This document shows positions 51,219 to 59,797 of a stretch of 64,000 bases of DNA, one piece after another (position 1 is the stretch's first letter; every line of letters begins with the position of its first letter). The stretch is taken from assembly GCA_958437495.1 (NCBI GenBank), contig CAUBOH010000006.1, positions 29,966 through 93,965 on the forward strand. Reading direction: 5' to 3'. A program made the position numbers and the translations under genes. This stretch comes from an uncultured Collinsella sp. (GTDB taxonomy: Bacteria > Actinomycetota > Coriobacteriia > Coriobacteriales > Coriobacteriaceae). Below the pieces are notes generated by a model. That model was not told the DNA's origin and made no database searches. It worked only from the letters and a program-made list of their open reading frames with translations.

Positions 51219-51224
51219 ACTATA
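51219..51224 (-). promoter_or_regulatory. Extended -10 of the ECF operon
   Basis: Minus strand TGCTATAGT: TATAGT with an upstream TG. No strong -35. Transcription would start about 50 bases before the leader ATG. Confidence 0.55.
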
Positions 51225-51301
51225 GCACAGCAAAGTGTTTGCAGGAAATCTTTTTTTGAAAAGATTTCGGCGGTGTTTCTCGCCGGTCAGATAACGGGCT
51301 A

Positions 51302-51335
51302 GGAGGGTAAGACCGTTCGTGCGGTCTTGCCCTCC
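51302..51335. terminator. Terminator of the C69 dipeptidase gene
   Basis: GGAGGGTAAGACCG / CGGTCTTGCCCTCC 14-bp stem with a short loop, 19 bp after the minus-strand stop. Confidence 0.8.
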
Positions 51336-51353
51336 CTTAGAGCCCTGAGGGTC

Positions 51354-53156
51354 TTAGGCCTTCTTGCGACGATAGAGCACGAAGCCGCAGACACCGATGA
51401 CGACGACGGCGCCAACGGCCATGGCGGCCATGTTGTTGCCCTCGGACTTCTCCTCGGTGGCCTCTTCCTTCTCGGCCTCGGGCTCGGCTACGTCCTCATC
51501 GGAGAGCGCCTCGTCGGCATAGGTGATGGACTCGACCAGGCAGTCGTTGTCGGCGTCGTAGTCACTCGGGACGAACTCCTCGGAGAAGTCGCCCTTCTTG
51601 AGGTAGTCGCGCATCTCCTCGAGCATGGCCTTGCACTTGACGTAGGTGTTCTTGGTGGCAGCCTTGCCGGCCTTGTTGGCCAGGGCGGTGCGGGCCTCGG
51701 TGCCCTCAGCGGCCTGCATGGCCTCGTCGACGGTCAGGTTCTGCTCGATGAGTTCCTTCTGCAGGGCGTCGAGATAGGCGCGGACGCCGGTAGCGCAGTG
51801 GTCACGGTTCTCATAGGCGAGCGTATTGATGTCCATGAGGACGTAATTGATTGAGTTCTTGGGCTCCTCGTTGTTCACGACGTCTTCCTCTTCGCAGTGG
51901 TCGAAGGAGACATCCTGATCGCTAAAGTAGGGGCTGACCTCGGTAAGTAGCGCGGAGTAGAGGGGGATAGCGACGGAGAACTCGGCGTTGGAGAGCATCT
52001 CCCACTGGATGGTCGCGATTTCGGGATCCATGCCCTGACGGATTTGGAAGGTATGGATCTCGGTGTTGCGGTTGGAGCCGATGGCGTAGGCGCCGTCGGT
52101 GTTGGCGTTGAGGCCGGCGACATTCTCGCCGCGAGCGGCGAAGCTGCGGATTATCTCAAAGGTGTTCCAGTTGGACTTGCCGGGCGTAAAGAACAGCGGC
52201 TGCAGCTCGTGCACCAGGGCGCCGGTCGTGGCGCGAGCGTCTTCACGCTCGTCCTTGACGATCTCGTAGTCGGTGCCCTCGGCAAGCGGAGCCATGAAGT
52301 AATCGCGGCCCTGGATATAGCGAGACCATTGGTGCATACCGGCCTCGCTAATCTCCTCGCCGTAGGTCTTGGCGACGTCGAACTTGCCGTCGGTGTACTC
52401 GGCAAAGCCTTTCTCCTTAGGCATGGACTCGATGCCCTCGGAGTGGAGACAGTTCTCGGTGTCGTCGAGGTCGACGTCATAGGTGAGGTTGCCGATGTTG
52501 GGGTTGAGCGAGGCGATGTTATCGGCGAGCTTCATGGCAATCCACTGATGGCCGGAAAGCGCGGCAAACAGCCAAGTCTCGGTGCTGTCGGCGATGATGA
52601 TCTGGTCATTGGAACAGACGCCCTGCTCGTCGATCAGGCTGCCGATGAGCTCGACGCCCTCGCGGGCCGTGGCACTCTCGCCTAGAATGACGCTAGCGTA
52701 GTTGTACTCGCCGATGCCGGTCTCCTCGGTGATGGGGTCGGCCTCTTCGGCCTTCTCGTTATAGGAGGTGCTTAACGTGGCAGAGCAGGAGACGCCCTTC
52801 TCGTTGATGCCTGCCTCGGAATATGCGTCGTAGCGATCTTCCCACTGCGAGGGGTTGTCGCGAACGAAGGTGTAGCGGTAGGTTGTGCCCTTGGACTTGT
52901 ACTCAAAACCGGACTCGACCGAGGTGTACTTGCTGCCGTCCTTGTGTGCGGGCTCAATGCCAAAGTGCTTAACATAGCGCGGACCGAAGTCCTCGGAACG
53001 GCCGTAGTATGTGTTGCCGTCTGCCGTGAGCTTGCTACCCATGTAGATCTGGGTGCAGGCGAGTGCCGAAGTCGGCATGGCCATGATGGCCGCTGCTCCA
53101 AACGCAAGGCCGCAGCCGAGCTTTTTGAGCGTGTTGACAGGATGAGTAAACCTCAT
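51354..53156 (-). CDS. Secreted C69-family dipeptidase with C-terminal membrane anchor
   Basis: 600 residues. The signal peptide ends ...MPTSALA, followed at once by Cys (CTQIYMGSKLTADGNTYYGRSED), the N-terminal nucleophile exposed after cleavage, as in PepD/C69 dipeptidases. GINEKGVSCSATLS, IIADSTETWLFAALSGHQW and TDGAYAIGSNRNTEIH are further family blocks. The C-terminus has an acidic Glu/Ala linker, one helix (AAMAVGAVVVIGVCGFVLY) and RRKKA, with no LPXTG, so it stays in the membrane facing out. Would free dipeptides or amino acids from dietary peptides next to importers. Confidence 0.88.
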   Translation of the reverse strand: MRFTHPVNTLKKLGCGLAFGAAAIMAMPTSALACTQIYMGSKLTADGNTYYGRSEDFGPRYVKHFGIEPAHKDGSKYTSVESGFEYKSKGTTYRYTFVRDNPSQWEDRYDAYSEAGINEKGVSCSATLSTSYNEKAEEADPITEETGIGEYNYASVILGESATAREGVELIGSLIDEQGVCSNDQIIIADSTETWLFAALSGHQWIAMKLADNIASLNPNIGNLTYDVDLDDTENCLHSEGIESMPKEKGFAEYTDGKFDVAKTYGEEISEAGMHQWSRYIQGRDYFMAPLAEGTDYEIVKDEREDARATTGALVHELQPLFFTPGKSNWNTFEIIRSFAARGENVAGLNANTDGAYAIGSNRNTEIHTFQIRQGMDPEIATIQWEMLSNAEFSVAIPLYSALLTEVSPYFSDQDVSFDHCEEEDVVNNEEPKNSINYVLMDINTLAYENRDHCATGVRAYLDALQKELIEQNLTVDEAMQAAEGTEARTALANKAGKAATKNTYVKCKAMLEEMRDYLKKGDFSEEFVPSDYDADNDCLVESITYADEALSDEDVAEPEAEKEEATEEKSEGNNMAAMAVGAVVVIGVCGFVLYRRKKA

Positions 53157-53240
53157 AATCCCTCCCAACCGTTGAAACCCCGCGGAACTGTGCAGGATTT
53201 CAGCTAATAAATACATCTATTAGCCTATCGGAAGTCTAAA

Positions 53241-53316
53241 GAGTATTCATCTAATTCGATGAAATACTCGATGAGCGTCCTAAAATATGCGATGAGCGGA
53301 TAATAATACTCATTAT
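53241..53316. promoter_or_regulatory. Cluster of AATACTC / GATGAGCG repeats before the dipeptidase gene
   Basis: GAGTATT (53241), AATACTC (53263 and 53305) and two CGATGAGCG copies (about 53268 and 53289) occur in about 75 AT-rich bases, upstream of the minus-strand C69 gene. GAGTATTCATC and GATGAAATACTC form a dyad. Looks like a multi-site operator. Confidence 0.45.
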
Positions 53317-53383
53317 GTAGCTTTACTTAAATAAAGACACCCTGCAATTACTGTACCTGAATAAAGCGCCTTGCACGGGGCGT

Positions 53384-53430
53384 AAAGAAAAATCCCCCGC
53401 TGTTTGGCAAATGCATAAACAACGGGGGAG
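53384..53430 (-). terminator. Terminator after the small membrane peptide gene
   Basis: TCCCCCGCTGTTT / AAACAACGGGGGA stem (one mismatch); minus-strand continuation is TTTTTC. Confidence 0.85.
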
Positions 53431-53464
53431 ACGATAATTGGATGAATATCATACCAATGTGGAA

Positions 53465-53557
53465 TTACTTCTTCCGGCGGTGGATAACGTTAATCGCATA
53501 GCCAACGAGCATGGCCAGAACGATGATGATAAAGCCAATCAGGGGATTGTCGTTCAT
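53465..53557 (-). CDS. 30-residue membrane peptide
   Basis: ATG at 53557 with a perfect AGGAGG five bases upstream. The peptide has a polar start (MNDNPL), a single hydrophobic helix (IGFIIIVLAMLVGYAI) and a basic end (HRRKK). It lies 9 bp after the lipid-kinase gene and 35 bp before a terminator, so it is a real translated unit at the end of that transcript. Function unknown; such peptides often modulate a membrane partner. Confidence 0.7.
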   Translation of the reverse strand: MNDNPLIGFIIIVLAMLVGYAINVIHRRKK

Positions 53558-53566
53558 GGGGTCCTC

Positions 53567-54484
53567 CTATTTTCCGAGCGGTGAAAATTCGTCGACGATG
53601 AGGTCGAGGCATTGCGGAAGCGCGCGGGCTCCAAAGACGCCCGAGTTGCTGGAGATGATTTCGCCATCGAACTGCATGCCCAGCGACGGGGTACAGGTGA
53701 TCTTGGCTTCTTTGGTCTGGATGATCTTGAACTGCGGGCGGCCGAGCACCTTGCCGGCGGGGTCGAGTGCGGCGGTGATCACGGTCGGGAGCAGCTGCAC
53801 GGTTTTGACGGGCTCGATGACCGCGATGTCGACCATGCCGTCGTTCATGCGACAGTCGGGGAACAGGTTGATGTCGTTTTGGATGACCGAGGTGTTGCCT
53901 GCCATGCAGCAGATGCCATCGAGCTCCTCGACAATGCCGTCATGCTCAATCGTAAAGTGCGCCACCGTGGGGTTGGGCGTGGCGAGCGCGGATAGGAAGT
54001 AGGCGATCTCGCCGATGTCGTTTTTGGTGGGGGCGGCCTTCATCATGATCTCGGCGTCGTAGCCCGAGCCGGCGATGATGATGAAGCCGTGGCGCTTTTC
54101 GTTGCCGTTCTCGTCGAGCCAAAAGAGCTCACCCATATCCGCCTTGACGGTGCGGCCATCGCGGCAGGCCTTGGCGAGCGCCGCGGCCTCAGGGGCATTG
54201 CCGATGTTGTTGAAGAACAGGCAGGCCGTGCCGGAGGGGAAAACGAGCGTGGGGACGCCGCATCCGCGCATCTGGTCGAGCACGTTGGAGACGGTGCCGT
54301 CGCCGCCCGAAATTACCACGCGATCGAACTCGCGCACATCCGCCACGGCGTCCTCGGGCTCCATGCCATCGCCGATAAAGCGCATCACGACTTCGTCGCC
54401 GCCCTGTGCAAGGGCGTGCGTGAATGCGAAGATTTCATCTGAGCTGGGGCCCGATGCCGGGTTGTGGATGATAAGGCAGCGCAT
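53567..54484 (-). CDS. Diacylglycerol/lipid kinase family protein
   Basis: 305 residues. LIIHNPASG at the N-terminus, VVISGGDGTVSNVLDQM (the GGDGT nucleotide-binding motif) and VFPSGTACLFFNNIG. DAGK catalytic domain as in DgkB/YegS. The C-terminal beta-sandwich includes MNDGMVDIAVI. Phosphorylates a lipid diacylglycerol or related substrate for phospholipid recycling. The small membrane-peptide gene follows. Confidence 0.88.
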   Translation of the reverse strand: MRCLIIHNPASGPSSDEIFAFTHALAQGGDEVVMRFIGDGMEPEDAVADVREFDRVVISGGDGTVSNVLDQMRGCGVPTLVFPSGTACLFFNNIGNAPEAAALAKACRDGRTVKADMGELFWLDENGNEKRHGFIIIAGSGYDAEIMMKAAPTKNDIGEIAYFLSALATPNPTVAHFTIEHDGIVEELDGICCMAGNTSVIQNDINLFPDCRMNDGMVDIAVIEPVKTVQLLPTVITAALDPAGKVLGRPQFKIIQTKEAKITCTPSLGMQFDGEIISSNSGVFGARALPQCLDLIVDEFSPLGK

Positions 54485-54582
54485 ACTTACGTTCCCGTTC
54501 TGTGACTAACCGAGTATAGTTGTAGAGCAATGCCGATATCCTACCCGTGTTTTTCGGGCCTAACCTTATTCGATGGGTTGAT

Positions 54583-55716
54583 ATGTACATTTCCACACAT
54601 CAGGCTCTACTCGACTTTTGCCAGCGCGCCCGTGAGTTTGACGCGATTGCCGTCGATACCGAATTTTTGCGCGAGCGCACGTTCCATCCGCGTCTGTGCC
54701 TGGTTCAGATTGCCACCCCTGCCGAGAGCGTCGCGGTCGATCCTCTGGTGATCGACGACCTATCACCGCTGGCCGAGCTTATGGCCGACGAGAGCGTGAC
54801 CAAGGTCTTCCACGCCTGCTCGCAGGATATGGAGGTCATGCTCCACACCGTGGGCGCGCTGCCGCGTCCGATTTTTGACACGCAGGTCGCCGCCGCCTTT
54901 TTGGGCGAGCGCCAGCAGATTTCCTACGGTGCGCTCGTGCAGACGTTTTGCGGCGTTTCGTTGCCTAAGACCGAGTCGCTGACCGACTGGTCGCGTCGCC
55001 CGCTGACCGATAAGCAGATTGAGTACGCGATCGATGACGTCAAGTATCTGATCGTTGCCTATACCGAGATGATGAGCCGCCTGCGCGAGCTGGGCCGTGT
55101 TGACTGGGTACTCGATGAACTGCGCCCGCTGGCCGATGAGTCGCACTACCGCGCCGACCGCCACGAAGCATTCCGCAAGGTCAAGCGCATCAACTCGTGC
55201 AGCCGCCATCAGCTGGGCATTGCGCGCGAGCTTGCCGCCTGGCGTGAGGACCGCGCTGAGCGGCGCAACATCCCGCGCAAGTGGGTTATGTCCGACGATA
55301 CGCTGCTGGCTCTGGTTAAGCGCAATCCCGTGCGTGTTGAGGAGTTCCGTAGCATCCGCGGCACCGACCAGCTGGGGGAGCGCGACGTGGACGGCGCACT
55401 CATGGCCATCAAGCGCGGTGCGAGCTGTCCGCACGATCGCCTGCCGCTCTTGGTGCGCGGACATCGTCAGATTTCGCCGGAGCTGGAGAGCGTGACTGAC
55501 CTTATGTATGCGCTTATCCGCCTGGTTGCCGAGCGCTCGGGCGTTGCGACCTCGGTCATTGCCTCGCGCGATGACCTGGCCGACTACATTGAGCATCCCG
55601 AGCAGAGCCGCCTGCGCGAAGGTTGGCGCTTTGAGCTTGTGGGCTCGCGCTTGGACGATCTGCTCTCGGGCAATATGGGACTCACCGTGAAGGACGGCAA
55701 AATCGAGCTCCTGTAG
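54583..55716 (+). CDS. rnd: Ribonuclease D
   Basis: 377 residues from the ATG at 54583. DEDDy exonuclease domain: IAVDTEFLRER (Exo I), KVFHACSQDMEVM (Exo II) and QIEYAIDDVKYLI (Exo III with Tyr). One or two HRDC-type domains follow (ELAAWREDRAERRNIPRKWVMSDDTLLAL). Trims tRNA and other RNA 3' ends. TATAGT at 54514 is a plausible -10. Length matches E. coli RNase D (375). Confidence 0.92.
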   Translation: MYISTHQALLDFCQRAREFDAIAVDTEFLRERTFHPRLCLVQIATPAESVAVDPLVIDDLSPLAELMADESVTKVFHACSQDMEVMLHTVGALPRPIFDTQVAAAFLGERQQISYGALVQTFCGVSLPKTESLTDWSRRPLTDKQIEYAIDDVKYLIVAYTEMMSRLRELGRVDWVLDELRPLADESHYRADRHEAFRKVKRINSCSRHQLGIARELAAWREDRAERRNIPRKWVMSDDTLLALVKRNPVRVEEFRSIRGTDQLGERDVDGALMAIKRGASCPHDRLPLLVRGHRQISPELESVTDLMYALIRLVAERSGVATSVIASRDDLADYIEHPEQSRLREGWRFELVGSRLDDLLSGNMGLTVKDGKIELL

Positions 55717-55780
55717 GGAAGCCTAGCCGCTTGAGTGGGTAGAATGCCTCCAACGTGTAACTCGATTCGGAGGAATTCGT

Positions 55781-56485
55781 ATGCCCTATTACTATGGATA
55801 CGGCTTTGGCATCGACCCGCTGTACCTGCTGGTTGTTCTTGTTTGTACGGTGCTCGGTCTTGCCGCGCAGAGCTATATCAACTCGACGTACAAAACCTGG
55901 TCCAAGGTCCGCTCGGACGGCGACACGGGCGCTACGGTCGCGCGCCGCATGCTCGACGCTAACGGTTGCAGTGCCGTGGGTATCAAGGGTGTCGCCGGTG
56001 AGCTCACCGACCATTACAACCCACAGGATAACAACCTGTATCTCTCGGAAGCCAACCGCTCGGGCGGATCGGTCGCAAGCGTTGCCGTGGCCTGCCACGA
56101 GGCGGGCCATGCCGCCCAGCGTCAAAGTGGTTATGCCATGATGAAGGTACGCACCGCCTTGGTCCCGGTCGTCAACTTTACCCAGAATACCTGGACGATC
56201 GTGCTGCTCATGGGTCTGTTTATGAACATTGCCGGACTCACAACCCTCGCGTTGATCTTCTTCTCGTTTAGCGTGCTGTTCCAGTTGGTTACGCTGCCGG
56301 TCGAGATTGATGCCAGTCGCCGCGCCGTGGCGTATATCGAGCAGTCGGGTATGAGTTCCAAGCAGGTCAACGGTGCCAAGAAGGTGCTGACGGCAGCCGC
56401 GCTCACCTACGTGGCGGCGGCGCTCACCTCGATCATTCAGCTGCTCTACCTGATGGCTCGCTACAACAGAAACTCCAACCGATAA
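55781..56485 (+). CDS. Membrane-embedded neutral zinc metallopeptidase
   Basis: 234 residues. VACHEAGHAAQ is the HExxH zinc site; DHYNPQDNNLYLSEANRSGGSVASVAVACHEAGH and the later EIDASRRAVAYIE (third ligand and Arg) define the YugP-like family. One N-terminal helix and three more after the active site. Likely membrane quality control. GAGGAATT precedes the ATG; a TAGAAT -10 lies at 55740. Confidence 0.88.
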   Translation: MPYYYGYGFGIDPLYLLVVLVCTVLGLAAQSYINSTYKTWSKVRSDGDTGATVARRMLDANGCSAVGIKGVAGELTDHYNPQDNNLYLSEANRSGGSVASVAVACHEAGHAAQRQSGYAMMKVRTALVPVVNFTQNTWTIVLLMGLFMNIAGLTTLALIFFSFSVLFQLVTLPVEIDASRRAVAYIEQSGMSSKQVNGAKKVLTAAALTYVAAALTSIIQLLYLMARYNRNSNR

Positions 56486-56600
56486 CAAATTGACTTGACA
56501 GGCGCCGCGGAGATTTGTGTCCCTGCGGCGCTGTACTATGTGTTGGACTTGAATTTGCGCAGGGCCGGAGCCCTTGTGCACGATGACGAAAGGAGGCTGC

Positions 56601-58052
56601 GTGGCAGGCTGGAATCTGACCGGCAATGCCGTTTCCGCCGAGTTCGACGGTTCGGACGAGCAGGAGCGCAAAGAGCTCAGCGTGAGCCAGGCGGTGGAGA
56701 TCGCCGCTGGTGCGCTCGATGCTATTCCGCAGCTGAGCGTCCTGGGCGAGGTCACGGGCTTCCGTGGCCCCAATGCCCGAAGCGGTCACTGCTACTTCCA
56801 GATTAAGGATGATTCGGCCGCCGTTGACTGCATCATCTGGAAGGGCGCCTATCTCAAGCGCACCTTCGATTTGCGCGACGGTATGCAGGTGAGCTTTAAG
56901 GGCAGCTTCAATCTCTACAAGCCTACGGGTCGCATGAGCTTTGTCGCCCGCTCGTTCTCGCTGGCGGGGGAGGGCTTGCTGCGCCAGCAGGTGGCTCAGT
57001 TGGCCGAAAAGCTACGCCGCGAGGGCCTGATGGACGAAGCGCGCAAGCGCCGCATCCCGGTGTTCTGCTCGCGCGTGGCGGTCGTCACCTCGCTTTCGGG
57101 TGCCGTAATCGACGACGTCAAGCGTACGCTGCGCCGCCGCAACCCGCTCGTTGAGCTCGTCTGCGTGGGTGCCAAGGTTCAAGGCGAGGGCGCGCCGGCC
57201 GAGCTCATTGAGGGCTTGCGCCGCGCCGCTTCCATTATGCCGGCGCCCGACTGTGTTTTGCTGGTGCGCGGCGGCGGCTCCTTTGAGGACCTCATGACCT
57301 TTAACGACGAGGAGCTTGCCCGCGCGGTGGCGGCTTGTCCTGTGCCCGTGGTGACCGGCATTGGCCATGAGCCCGATACCTCGATCTGCGACATGGTGAG
57401 CGACCGCCGCGCCTCCACGCCCACGGCGGCGGCAGAATCGGTGGCGCCGGCTATGACGGAGTTGGCCGATGTGCTCGAGGCACGCCATCAGCGTCTGGGT
57501 GCCGCGATGGCATCGATGATTGGGTCGAATCAGGTTGATCTGGAGATGCTCGATCAGCGCGGTCGTCGTGCCTGGGACACCTATACGGCTCGTCTGGGTG
57601 ACGCGCTCGATGCAGCCGCGTGCCGACCGTGCCTTAACGACCCAACGTTTATGGTCGAGCGTCGCGAGTCTGAGCTTGCCCTGACGGCCGATCGTCTGTC
57701 CGGCGCCATAGTACGCTCAGTCGGGACATTCCGCTCCAACTTTGAGCGCCTGCCTGAGCGTCTGGTTGCAAGCACCTCGGGACTCGATGGCAAGCGCCAT
57801 GCGATCACGCTTGCGAGTTCCCGCCTAGAGCATCAGGGGCGCACGATGCTCAGCAAGCCAGCGTCCGACCTGGGCCGTGCAGCGGCTTCGCTCGATGCCC
57901 TGTCGCCGCTCAAGGTGCTTGCCCGTGGCTATTCCATCGCGTACAGCGATGATGGGGTGGCAACGAGCGCCAAGACCTTTAAGCCCGGCGACGCCATCCG
58001 CGTGCGCATGGCAGACGGCAACGTGGCGGCAACGGTCGATACGGTCGAGTAA
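56601..58052 (+). CDS. xseA: Exodeoxyribonuclease VII large subunit
   Basis: 483 residues; the GTG at 56601 is chosen because AAAGGAGG stands 4 bases before it. N-terminal OB fold (LSVLGEVTGFRGPNARSGHCYFQIKDDSAAVDCIIW), catalytic domain (RVAVVTSLSGAVIDDVKRTLRRRNP, VRGGGSFEDLMTFNDEELARAVAACPVPVVTGIGHEPDTSICDMVSDRRASTPTAAAE), and a coiled-coil C-terminal region binding XseB. Degrades single-stranded DNA to oligonucleotides. Confidence 0.95.
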   Translation: MAGWNLTGNAVSAEFDGSDEQERKELSVSQAVEIAAGALDAIPQLSVLGEVTGFRGPNARSGHCYFQIKDDSAAVDCIIWKGAYLKRTFDLRDGMQVSFKGSFNLYKPTGRMSFVARSFSLAGEGLLRQQVAQLAEKLRREGLMDEARKRRIPVFCSRVAVVTSLSGAVIDDVKRTLRRRNPLVELVCVGAKVQGEGAPAELIEGLRRAASIMPAPDCVLLVRGGGSFEDLMTFNDEELARAVAACPVPVVTGIGHEPDTSICDMVSDRRASTPTAAAESVAPAMTELADVLEARHQRLGAAMASMIGSNQVDLEMLDQRGRRAWDTYTARLGDALDAAACRPCLNDPTFMVERRESELALTADRLSGAIVRSVGTFRSNFERLPERLVASTSGLDGKRHAITLASSRLEHQGRTMLSKPASDLGRAAASLDALSPLKVLARGYSIAYSDDGVATSAKTFKPGDAIRVRMADGNVAATVDTVE

Positions 58053-58094
58053 ACCGCGTTTCATAGCGATAAACCTTTAGGAAAGGAAACAGAT

Positions 58095-58361
58095 ATGGCA
58101 GAGAAGACCCCGGTCGAGCAGCTTACGTACAAGCAGGCCTCGCAGGAGCTGGAGCTCATCATCCGTAGCTTGGAGTCGGGCGATATGGAGCTCGAGGAGT
58201 CGCTCGAGAGCTATACCCGCGGCGTCGAGCTCCTCAAGAGTCTGCGTACTCGCTTGTCCGATGCCGAGCAGAAGGTCTCGGTGCTCCTTAAGGATGTCGA
58301 CGGCAACGACGTGCTCGCCGACGGCGAAGCCGCCAACACCGATGACAACCTCTCGTTCTAA
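58095..58361 (+). CDS. xseB: Exodeoxyribonuclease VII small subunit
   Basis: 88 residues: LTYKQASQELELIIRSLESGDMELEESLESYTRGVELLKSLRTRLSDAEQKV is the typical XseB helical hairpin. Supports folding and activity of XseA, encoded 42 bp upstream. GGAAAGGAAA precedes the ATG. Confidence 0.94.
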   Translation: MAEKTPVEQLTYKQASQELELIIRSLESGDMELEESLESYTRGVELLKSLRTRLSDAEQKVSVLLKDVDGNDVLADGEAANTDDNLSF

Positions 58362-58410
58362 CCATCCCGACCAAATATAATTACCTTGGTCTGCGAGAAA
58401 GGAACCAACC

Positions 58411-58746
58411 ATGTGTGATTGCATCTTCTGCAAAATTGCCAACCACGAGATCCCCTCGACCGTTGTCTACGAGGACGACCAGGTCATCGCCTTCGACGAC
58501 CTCAACCCCCAGGCGCCGGTCCACACGCTCGTGATCCCCAAGAAGCACTACAGCGACATCGCCGACAACGTACCTGCCGAGACCATGGGCGCCATGGTTC
58601 ACGCCATCCAGGAGGTCGCTAAGGCCAAGGGTCTGGAGGACGGTTTCCGCGTCATCTCCAACAAGGGCGTCAACGCCGGCCAGACCGTCATGCACTTCCA
58701 CATGCACGTCCTCGGCGGCAAGAATCTGGGCGAGAACCTCATCTGA
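58411..58746 (+). CDS. HIT-family nucleotide hydrolase (HinT-like)
   Basis: 111 residues. CIFCKIANHEIPSTVVYEDD at the N-terminus and the histidine triad MHFHMHVLGG at the C-terminus. Hydrolyses AMP-lysine or aminoacyl-AMP type phosphoramidates. 49 bp downstream of xseB with its own AGAAAGGA site. High-expression codon bias. Confidence 0.93.
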   Translation: MCDCIFCKIANHEIPSTVVYEDDQVIAFDDLNPQAPVHTLVIPKKHYSDIADNVPAETMGAMVHAIQEVAKAKGLEDGFRVISNKGVNAGQTVMHFHMHVLGGKNLGENLI

Positions 58747-58787
58747 GGACGCGTAGCCCGTCGACTTGGCTGCCTTTGGAGTAATCT

Positions 58788-59678
58788 ATGCAGCTTTCTC
58801 AACTCGAATACCTTCAAGCGGTAGCGAACTATGGCGGCGTGCGCAAAGCAGCTCGCGCCGTTCATGTGAGTCCGCAGGCCGTTTCGTCGGCAATCAAAAA
58901 GTTGGAATCTGAGTTTCAGATTGTTTTGCTCGACCGATCGGCGGGGGAGGCCGTTTTGTCTCCGGCGGGCAGAGAATTTGCTCGTCGTGCACGCGTGATT
59001 CTGGCACAAGTCGACGATCTCAAAAAGTACGCTCAATCGAGGGACGACGGCGTCTCGCCCGACGGCCACTTTCGTCTTTACGCCCCCTGCCTTCATGGGC
59101 GGGGGCGCCTTTTTGCCGAAAACTGGTACGACTCGTTTGAACGCTCGCACCCTCAGATTCACCTTGATGTGTGGCATCAGCCAACGGCTACATGCTTTGA
59201 ATCACTTGTGCTTGGCATTTCGGATGCGGCCATCTCATTTGAGGAGCCAAGGGACAGTGTCCTTTCTTCGAAATACTTGGGTGAAAAGGAGCTCAAGGTT
59301 CTTTCGTGCCCAGCGGGTCATCAATCTGTGGGCGCTATGACCGTTCGTGAGTTACTGGGCGGCAGGCTCGCTGTTCCCATTAATTTGTCACCCTGTCTCA
59401 ATGCAATCAATCAATGCCCCGAAGCTCAGCTGGTTAATTTCCGTTTCCGCGATGTCGAATACGGAAACAGGGCGCAGACTGAGTTTCTTCAAGCCGGGGG
59501 ATTGATATTGAGTCTTTCTGGCTCTTCTCTCGCATCAGATGTATTGGAAGTGAGCGAGTGCTCCATTGAAGGTTCGCGTGACGTAGCCTTGCCCATCTAC
59601 TTTTGCTATCGACAAAATGCCTGGACCGATCGACACCAGACGGTATTTCTTCACCTATTGCGTCATCTTGCTTCGTGA
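58788..59678 (+). CDS. LysR-family transcriptional regulator
   Basis: 296 residues. Winged HTH at the N-terminus (LSQLEYLQAVANYGGVRKAARAVHVSPQAVSSAIKKLESEFQIVLLDR), then a two-lobe substrate-binding domain. The effector is unknown. The next gene on the same strand is an MFS transporter, and a dyad between them (59695-59717) could be its binding site. Its codon use is less GC-biased than that of the genes around it. Confidence 0.88.
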   Translation: MQLSQLEYLQAVANYGGVRKAARAVHVSPQAVSSAIKKLESEFQIVLLDRSAGEAVLSPAGREFARRARVILAQVDDLKKYAQSRDDGVSPDGHFRLYAPCLHGRGRLFAENWYDSFERSHPQIHLDVWHQPTATCFESLVLGISDAAISFEEPRDSVLSSKYLGEKELKVLSCPAGHQSVGAMTVRELLGGRLAVPINLSPCLNAINQCPEAQLVNFRFRDVEYGNRAQTEFLQAGGLILSLSGSSLASDVLEVSECSIEGSRDVALPIYFCYRQNAWTDRHQTVFLHLLRHLAS

Positions 59679-59694
59679 AATTAATTGGCTTTGA

Positions 59695-59717
59695 GACGTC
59701 AAGTGATTATTGACGCC
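59695..59717. promoter_or_regulatory. Candidate LysR binding dyad
   Basis: GACGTCAA-N7-TTGACGCC, about 80 bp before the MFS gene. Confidence 0.4.
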
Positions 59718-59797
59718 TTGCAACACATAGCTGACAGCTTTGCCCTCATGCTTTTCCAAGATTCCGATTTAGATTGCTGACTCTTGGAGGGCGAAGC

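Noticed and set aside
53157..53464. Additional gene in the 300-bp gap before the dipeptidase
   Set aside because: No frame with an SD or coding character. The gap is explained by the operator-like repeats and the terminator.
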